From positions 434,001 through 498,000 of the forward strand of contig QUOL01000006.1 of assembly GCA_009761415.1 (NCBI GenBank): DNA of 64,000 bases. Reading direction: 5' to 3'. The position numbers were made by a program, and so were the translations under genes. The notes beneath the pieces were generated by a model. The model saw only the letters and a list, made by a program, of their open reading frames with translations, was not told the origin of the DNA and did no database searches. Below, in pieces: positions 57,058 to 64,000 of this stretch (positions within the stretch are counted from its first letter, which is position 1; every line of letters starts with the position of its first letter). The stretch comes from Sarcomyxa edulis. Lineage: Eukaryota > Basidiomycota > Agaricomycetes > Agaricales > Mycenaceae.

Positions 57058-58602
57058 TCAAGTCTTCCTTGCGCCCCCGAATGGATGCTGGTCTTGAGCT
57101 TGAATATCCACACAAGGAGTCGCCTTGACGTCCTCCGGGTCATTTCTTGTCGAATGATCAGATTTTCTCTGCGTCAGTTCTATGTGCATTCCATCTTCGA
57201 TATTCTGGATGGTGTCCAACCGAGTCCTCGTAGAATGAGTTGCTGTAGTTCGTGACCCACGATTAAATTTTAAGATCGACACTTGAGTTTCATGGGCTTC
57301 CTTTTGAGAGTCTATTCTGACGATGATTGACGAAAACTGAGGAAATGAAAGATCAGAAATGAGGCTGAAGCAGATTGTGGAGAATGACACTTACCACTAT
57401 TCCCTAGATGTCACGAGTGCATGTCAATCTCAAGACCAATACCTCCCGTACTTAAGCAGAAGCCACGCACGTTTACAGGAGAAGTCTACATGAAGATGCT
57501 GATTACTTCCTATGAACTTGGATTTCTTGGGGAAGGCACTTACCAGCTGGAGAAGCAAGAACATCGCTGGTGTGCCAACAAATGTCGTAGTCAGGAGAGC
57601 TATCCACATAACGGAATATATCGCCGCTATTTCAGCCTCGGTCAGTACAGCACAAAAAAATCATTGGCAATTTCCACATACCGGACTCGACAAAGATTTT
57701 TGCGATCCTAGAGGTGCGAGGGCTGCCGACTATATGGCCGGACACAACTCTTTGTACCATCCAAATTCGGGCAGCAATCAGAACTAAAGTTGATGTTATA
57801 TGGGCTCACATCAATAGGGGGAAGTGACTCACGAGTGCAAACTACGTTGACGGCAAGAGTCATGGAGAATGCGTACTTTGCATGGACGACAGATCTGATG
57901 ATGGATGCTATGGAACTATGCTGATTAAATACAAGTTGACCAATCGAGAAATCTGCCCAGGCGAGCAGACCTGTTGACGGGACGACGTCAACGTCTTCGA
58001 CGAATCGGAAGATCAGGTATGCAACGCACCAATTTCTGTCAAGTACATCAAGAATGGAATAGTGGCGATGAGAAAATTGTTTCCCCACACCGTGAAGAGG
58101 CGATATACCTGATCAGAGAAGATTAGATCTGGCTAATACGGAGCATATTCGACGCACGAGGAATGCATCGGAAATCAATGTCGAAGCAGTAAACAATGCC
58201 GTTCCCGGTAAAGAATCGTTGTTGGAGTCAAAATACAGTAACGGTGCGTCGGGGGTCGACATATCGTTTGCGAATGCTTGCATCATCTGGACGATATCCC
58301 ATATGGCATGCTGTGATATGTAAATTCGACATGTGAGTTAACGATCAGATACTAGTTCGGACTGACCGCAGAGATGACCAGGAAAAGGCCAACACTGGTG
58401 GCTACCAAGTATAAAAATGCCCAACCACGATTTCTTTTGCCGTACATGATCATCATATGCTCGATGAATATGACCAGATAGGCTCCTTCGCAAAATGAGA
58501 CACGGTGTCAAGACTGTACGAAGCAACGGTTCAAAACGTACCATATACAATCTCCTCCAAAAAGACTCCAATTAGGTTGGCGTTGGCTATATTGAAAGAC
58601 AT
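57058..58602 (-). CDS. Seven-helix membrane protein, agaricomycete orphan family
   Basis: The ATG at 58602 gives MSFNIANANLIGVFLEEIVY, then helices AYLVIFIEHMMIMYGKR and GWAFLYLVATSVGLFLVIS. IWDIVQMMQAF and LFTASTLISDAFLVYRLFTV followed by WGNN are the family's L..D..L.YR...VWG signature. Later come AFSMTLAVNVV, LIAARIWMV, SRIAKIFVESG joined over an intron to AAIYSVMWIALLTTTF, and PAMFLLLQL. The last exon appears to be the polar tail containing IIVRIDSQKEAHETQVSIL and ending FGGARKT at 57058. The 57.4 kb junctions are uncertain. The topology resembles a receptor or solute-sensing 7TM protein. Its function is unknown. It lies convergent with glycerol dehydrogenase. Confidence 0.65.
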
Positions 58603-61205
58603 GTCAAGAGTGGCAAGGCCTACGAAGGACCTTGTACGCTATAAGTACGCGCTCGTGAGCTACCAATCAACACCGCATTTCACCTAGATGCTGGCATCAC
58701 TATGGACTTCCTGACTTCCTGAGATCTCTCACATCGTCGTGGAACCAAAATGACAGGGTATGGAAAGAAATACATGTTGCAACCTCCCTTCGGAGCTCTG
58801 CCGGACAGCATCTCCACAGAAGCAATCAACACATCTACGGCCTCACAGTCATATCAGGGGCACTGATGCTGAGAGACATCAGAGAAGGAACAAAAGGAAT
58901 GGGGAGGAGTCTGAGCTCTCACGATAGCCCAGATTCAGCCACTGCTAATAAGTTGCGGGTTTGGTACGAGTCGCCGGTCTGGTCAGCTAGGAAGATGCCG
59001 GTGAGAGAAGGAGATGGCACACACGTACAAATCCACGTGTTTTCTCGATCTCCGATCATGCTGAGTCGGAGTCAGCCGAGTCAGCCTGAGGCTCAGTCAG
59101 CTGAGTCTAAGATGAATAGCCCGATGTCGTGTAGGACTGACGCGGAAGATTCTACGTTACAGGAACACAGAAACTACAGCTGCCAGGTACTTCCAGTGGG
59201 AGTCATCGCACGTTCTATCGGCGTTTCAAAAATCATCACATCGTGTAGGCGGCGTAAGTAATGCATTTTTACCGTGATTTTTCTGACTGATATTTGTGCC
59301 CCGTTTACCAGCAGAATGTCGGAAACATAGCCTTTCGCGTCCTTCTGAAAAGAATACAGCTTTTTTCTATCAGTTACTTTCCTCGGAGTTGCGACCAAGT
59401 CGAATGTCTTCCGAGGCAATGATGGTCAAATGATGGTTTTCATTGCCCCCAGTGTAGAGCTTCCCACAATTTTTGAGCTGGATAATCTTGCTATCGACAA
59501 ATTCAGGCCAATTGAGGCCGTAGTCATTGTTGCCGAATTCAGTGCCATCGCAGTTGAAAATTGAAATACGGTGCGTTCGCTGCTTCGTGAAGTTTACAGC
59601 AGAGCCTTGACATGAATGATATCTCTCTCTCATTTATTGTTTATTGTGATAGATTGCACAGAGAGAGTATCAGACCTTGATTGGACCATATAGGCAGCGC
59701 TTCTGTTCATCGGCGCAACAACAGCATCAGCAAAGGTCTCTCACCATCGAACTCACACTGCCAGTGACCCAGAATCCCCCACTCCAGGATACAGTTCTAG
59801 GCCTATTGACGCAGACAAGTCATCAGAAAGATCAAGAGACAGATCAAATAGTCCGGGACATTCGACTTCTCCAAAACTTCACTCGGACCTTGCTCGGACC
59901 TGACTAGTGACTCGTCGGCGGCCCTTTGCACCAGTTTGGCAAGAGCATGCGAGAACCGACAGACCGGCTAGGTCATCAGCAGCGCTAGCCCATCATGCAT
60001 CATCTGCCTCGGTACGCCTTCCTGTGGACCAGTACCTAGTGATAGGCGGCGACTTAATGACAGACCGTTGACAGAACGTCCTCACTGGTACCCTGAGACT
60101 CTCGACTGCGCGTGTGCGTCTTGGCGCTATTTTTGGCGTCCCCGACTCGAGAATGGCTGATTCTAGGGTCACTTCTCGATGCCGAGGTTCTTCATGAAGC
60201 CAATTGACACTTGCCGACTCGAGTCTCTTCGTCGAGAGTCTCTTCGTCGAGGTTATCTCATGATCTTTGAAGCATCTCTCACCCTCATCGTGCAAACTTG
60301 TTGAGAATCGGGGTTCAGTTCAAATGACTCTCATCGGTCTCTTCATCATTCCCCATCTTCATCTTTTTTCATCTGGTGATCAAGCCTTCGAATCTCGAAA
60401 ATAAGAAGGCTAGATGTAGTCAGGCCCAAGAATCCTCCTATATTCCACAGCGACGGATGGTATTGATCAGGTTCTTCCACCACACTTCTTGGGAGGTGAA
60501 TATCATTGACCCGATCTCCTTGCTCAAGATTGACGAAAAAACCGACAGGCAGTCTAAGTGACGCGCTGGGTTCCAAGTCTCAGCAACACCTATCTTGTCC
60601 TATCTTGCACGTCGGCTCCTGAGGTGAGTCTTGGATTTTTTTCCTATGTTATTTTCTTCGGTGGCCTCAAATTTTGTTTGGCACCATCTGACCGCGTTTA
60701 CTCCCGGCAGTTACCCCCCTGTCTCGAACTCGAAATGAATACTACCGTGAGTCCAACGTCTCTTCTTACATACATTCTCAGCGCTTGAGAAGGTCTCTTT
60801 CTCATCGTTTTTGAGATACAGAAGACCCGGAATTTCGGTCTTCTACCTTGATTCCGTGAGTAGCCCTGATGGCAGTGCAGAAGTCTTGATATACAGCACA
60901 TTCTCTACGAACAAGCAGCCTTGCGGCCTCGGGAGTCGGATGACATTATATCCGACTAGACCATACGAATGTCTGACGATGATGGCTGTCTAGCTTCTGT
61001 CCGCGGATCTTGGGACGTGTTCCCCGTCTTCGCAGTCACCGTCTAATCTAGTCTCTACTAGGGTCACCACAAAGCAAGCTCTCCTTTTTCTTGTCCCGTA
61101 GACTTAGACTGTGGTGGTGTTTTATTACTTCGCTTGACTAACGCTACCGCCTAAGTATTCACTACTATCTACCCTACGACTCGACAGTATATTGATATCG
61201 TGACG
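58603..61205. other. Long intergenic region with at most weak coding traces
   Basis: In 2.6 kb only one frame looks somewhat protein-like: minus strand 59633 down to about 59373, with SIFNCDGTEFGNNDYGLNWP and FVDSKIIQLKNCGKL. It may extend through an intron ending TTTTCAG near 59344. No homology is recognised and I do not call it a gene. Short repeats occur at 59070-59105 (GAGTCAGC/GCTGAGTC words in both orientations) and 60220-60256 (GAGTCTCTTCGTCGA twice). No transposon was recognised. Confidence 0.35.
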
Positions 61206-61209
61206 GACA

Positions 61210-61770
61210 GATTTTGGATCAAAATTCTCGGTCTGCTTTTTTGGGTTCCTATATATACTTCAACGAAGCCGGTGACTTATTGGCGGCCTCTTGGCTAGGT
61301 GAACACCTCGAGGTTACTACAGAAACAGAACAATTGATCATGATTTCTCATGTCCAGTCTTCGAGCTTCCGCTATATCTTGGCAACTCCTGGTATCCTCC
61401 GCATCCATACAAGTGGTAGCCTTTCCTCGGATCCTGATGGTGGATTTTGATATGTTACACACTCCGAAACCCGTCCCCTCATCTATCATCAGTTGGTGCA
61501 GGCTTGATGGACAAGAAGGACGATGCAAAGGTCGGCATCAAGTCCACCGCCTTGCTATTTGGCTCGCATGCTCGCACAATCTTAAGCCTGTTTGCCTTTG
61601 GGTTCCCGAACTCCACTCCTTGCGATAGGAAAGTCGTTGGACGCATCTCCTGCGCCTTATTTTGTCACCGTTGGAGGAACCGCAGTGCACCTCACGTGAC
61701 AACTCTCAGCCGTATCAACTAGAGCTGTTCGACCACATACAAGTCGGTCCACGCAACCAAATCTGGTTCC
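61210..61770 (+). pseudogene. Decayed UbiA-family prenyltransferase copy
   Basis: Fragments of UbiA appear in order on the plus strand. FWVPIYTSTKPVTYW corresponds to FWVPLYPLMKRVTYW of the intact gene, followed by a frame change and WLG. Further on, LMDKKDDAKVGIKSTALLFG with SHARTILSLFAFGF corresponds to the second Asp motif and following helix. PYFVTVGGTAVHLT is then cut by TGA at 61697-61699, where the intact gene has W (HLIWQL). The first Asp motif and N-terminus were not found. At least one frameshift and one stop make it non-functional. It is the second copy of the UbiA gene at 38.0-39.3 kb, in opposite orientation. Confidence 0.85.
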
Positions 61771-62205
61771 GCCTGATGATACTTCACCTGAAAGGGTAGC
61801 CGGTAACCTCTGGTAGACCTAGTGGAGAGTGGATGTTCGTCAAAATTCGTGCTCTCGATTTCTGCACATCACGTTCCCTCGTTCAAGCTCAATTGGTCAT
61901 CGTTGCCGAATAATCCTTCAGGTCGCTCTCAAGTCGCTCTGGGACTTGAAGAGCAGGATCTGAGGAACGTCTTTGGTACTACAGCACTTGCGTAATTCGG
62001 CGGAGTTCCGAGAATTTGGTGACTTTTTTGCCCCGTGGCCAGATGCAATACTACCTAGGAATCCCTGACGAAGGCTAAACTATCGGTCAGACTGTCAACG
62101 ACTCGATATCTAAAGATAAGGTCATTGCACGGGACCGCTCAGGAAAGTCTTGTTGAGATTCCACATTTGTACATTGAAGTAGAGAATAAATTTGAGTTAT
62201 CACAT
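61771..62205. other. Intergenic, no gene recognised
   Basis: It lies between the UbiA remnant and the 3' end of glycogen phosphorylase. No supported frame. Confidence 0.4.
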
Positions 62206-64000
62206 TTATACAACCGGAATACTTTCTATGTTCCAATATTCTTGGGCGTAATCTTGAATGGCTCTGTCCGAGCTGAATTTGCCCATCTGGCAATAAAATT
62301 TGGATCAGTCTACAATCGAAACGACATAGAAGAACGTCGAAATTTACTTTGGCCGTGGTACGGATGGACTTTTTGATCCACTCATCTCTATCAAGATAGG
62401 CTGCATCAACCATGCGCAGCGCCTCCATGTCTGTGAGAAAACAGGTCAACATAACCGTATACACTAAGAGTCCAACATCATACTCACAGGAGTCAAAGTC
62501 GTCCGTGAGCAAGTAGAAGTCGCCTTGGCGGACCGTGTTGAGAAGACTGATCATAACCTTTGAGTGCCCGTGCTTGTATAGTGATGAAGTAATGTAAGAA
62601 CACTCACGGTTCGTATACCCCGGCATCACCGAACAATCCAGCTGAGACTTGGTTGAGAACATTTGCGAGGGCAGGGCATTTCTCCTCTACGGGAATTGGA
62701 TGGTAGAGATGCTGGTAGCGAAGATCTTCTACAGCGGGAGTCAAGTGACCAAAGAAGACTGAAGTCGAACAAAGTCAACAATGACCGGACACAGCGTCAA
62801 TGCAAATCAATACGCACAGACGTTGCTCTCTCCAACCTACGATTTTATGGTCAGATATATCTGAAAAAGAAAATGCATTACAACGGGATGTACCCACCTC
62901 CTCAGCGATCTCGATGTTGGCACCATCTATAAGATATTGATAGCATCCAGGAAGACGTCTGATAAGCTACAAGATACTCACCGACAGTTCCAACGAGGAG
63001 TCCACCGTTGAGACAGAACTTCATGTTAGACGTGCCAGACGCCTCAGTACCAGCAGTAGAGATATGCTGACTGATATCCGAAGCGGGGATCAGGATCTCA
63101 GCTAGAGAAACTGAGTAATCTGGAAGGAAATAGAGAGTGAGGTAATCTTTGGTGTCCGGGTCAGCGTTGATGACGCGCGCCACATTCACAATGAGACGTA
63201 TGGTCTGGGAAATGATACGCGTAAGCAACCATTTCCATGACTAGAATAAAGAGTCGAGCCTCAACGTACCAGCTTTGCAATGTAGTCTGTGCCAAATCGG
63301 AATTTAGTTTTTGGCCTTACTTCAAGCGTAACTACTTACATGCAGGTGCTGCCTTTCCGGCAAAGAAGACGGCACGGGGGTTCGCCTTCTTCCTCTCCTC
63401 CGGAGTCATGCTCTTGAGTACGAGGTACCTCTAAAAGAAATTTGTCAGGAGCGGCACGGTGGAAAAAGTAGAAAGAACTGACATGAATGACTCCCAAGAT
63501 GTTCAAGGTTTGACGCTGGGGGAAAAATGTACTGAGCATTTAAGTTTTGAGTGCTAGTTTAGGTCGAGAGATACCTTGTATTCATGTAGACGCTATGAGA
63601 GATATGCTTAGTCAATTGATTGTCACGGTGTCCAACGAAACGTCTACGCACTTTGATTTGCACATCAAACATAGCTTTCGTGTTGATCGTGAGACCAAGG
63701 GTAAGCTGGACGTGATGCGCAAGGCGCTCCTTGTTGCGTTGCTTCACTAAAGCCCATTCCTCGCGGAAAGCCTTGTCCTCTGCAAAAGGCAGAAGGCCCT
63801 CCAACTTGTAGAGATCCTTGAGCCACACAGTCTTATCGATCTTGAGGGTCTTCGAGATGAGGGCGCTGAGATCCGGGTTGCACTGGGGGATTCCGTCGTC
63901 AGTCGAGAATGATTATATGGAATGTCCTGTTTACCTGGTCGAGCCATCTACGAGGAGTGACTAACCGAGGACAAACTCAGCATGAAGACCGAAGAGAAAC
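62206..64000 (-). CDS. Glycogen phosphorylase, C-terminal part (5' end beyond window)
   Basis: This PLP enzyme releases glucose-1-phosphate from glycogen in the cytosol. Reading from the right edge: VTPRRWLDQ joined to [76 protein letters not shown], and [19 protein letters not shown], in which the Lys of NMKF carries [14 protein letters not shown] follows. The C-terminus has [26 protein letters not shown] split by an intron, then [19 protein letters not shown], ending at TAA 62208-62206. It is interrupted by many short introns and no lesion was seen. It is a conserved primary-metabolism gene that marks the end of the accessory region. Confidence 0.95.

Noticed and set aside
59170..59640. Two-exon hypothetical gene on the minus strand
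   Set aside because: One plausible intron but no recognisable domain and a short product; support is too weak for a CDS call.
1..64000. CRISPR arrays, bacterial operons, rRNA genes, or viral sequence
   Set aside because: No spaced direct-repeat arrays, Shine-Dalgarno gene strings, rRNA signatures or viral protein motifs were seen; intron-rich genes show eukaryotic DNA.

Overview
The window reads as nuclear DNA of a filamentous basidiomycete, most likely an agaricomycete. Nearly all genes are split by many short introns of about 45-65 nt with GT..AG borders. The protein families are typical of mushrooms: TRI5-like terpene synthase, O-methylsterigmatocystin-oxidoreductase-type P450s, and DUF6533/DUF6534-type 7TM proteins. 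Splice sites were read by eye, so the spans are first to last coding base and the exon edges are predictions.

About 1-47.5 kb is an accessory, secondary-metabolism region. In order it holds: P450 A (-, cut by the window edge), P450 B (+), a FAD aromatic hydroxylase (-), a coiled-coil membrane protein (-), an HXXXD acyltransferase (-), a glutathione transferase (+), P450 C (-, paralogue of B), a TRI5-like terpene synthase (+), a 7TM protein (+), a two-domain pterin-dehydratase-like protein (+), a small mitochondrial thioredoxin-like protein (-), an MFS transporter with an in-frame stop (-), O-methyltransferase 1 (+), the housekeeping gene PWP2 (-), O-methyltransferase 2 (-), a possible hypothetical gene (+), a UbiA prenyltransferase (-), a DUF6533-type 7TM protein (-), P450 D (+) and P450 E (-, paralogue of D).

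From 48.5 kb the content becomes mostly conserved: another 7TM protein, prefoldin subunit 3, the ribosome-biogenesis factor MRD1, a glycerol dehydrogenase, a further 7TM protein, a decayed second UbiA copy and the 3' part of glycogen phosphorylase, which runs off the right edge.

Together, the prenyltransferase, flavin hydroxylase, two O-methyltransferases, acyltransferase, five P450s, transporter and GST could build and decorate a prenylated aromatic (meroterpenoid). The TRI5-like synthase could supply a sesquiterpene, either in the same pathway or in a second interleaved one. No polyketide synthase, NRPS or aromatic-acid CoA ligase is visible, so the aromatic core would have to come from primary (shikimate) metabolism or from outside the window. 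The product cannot be named from sequence alone.
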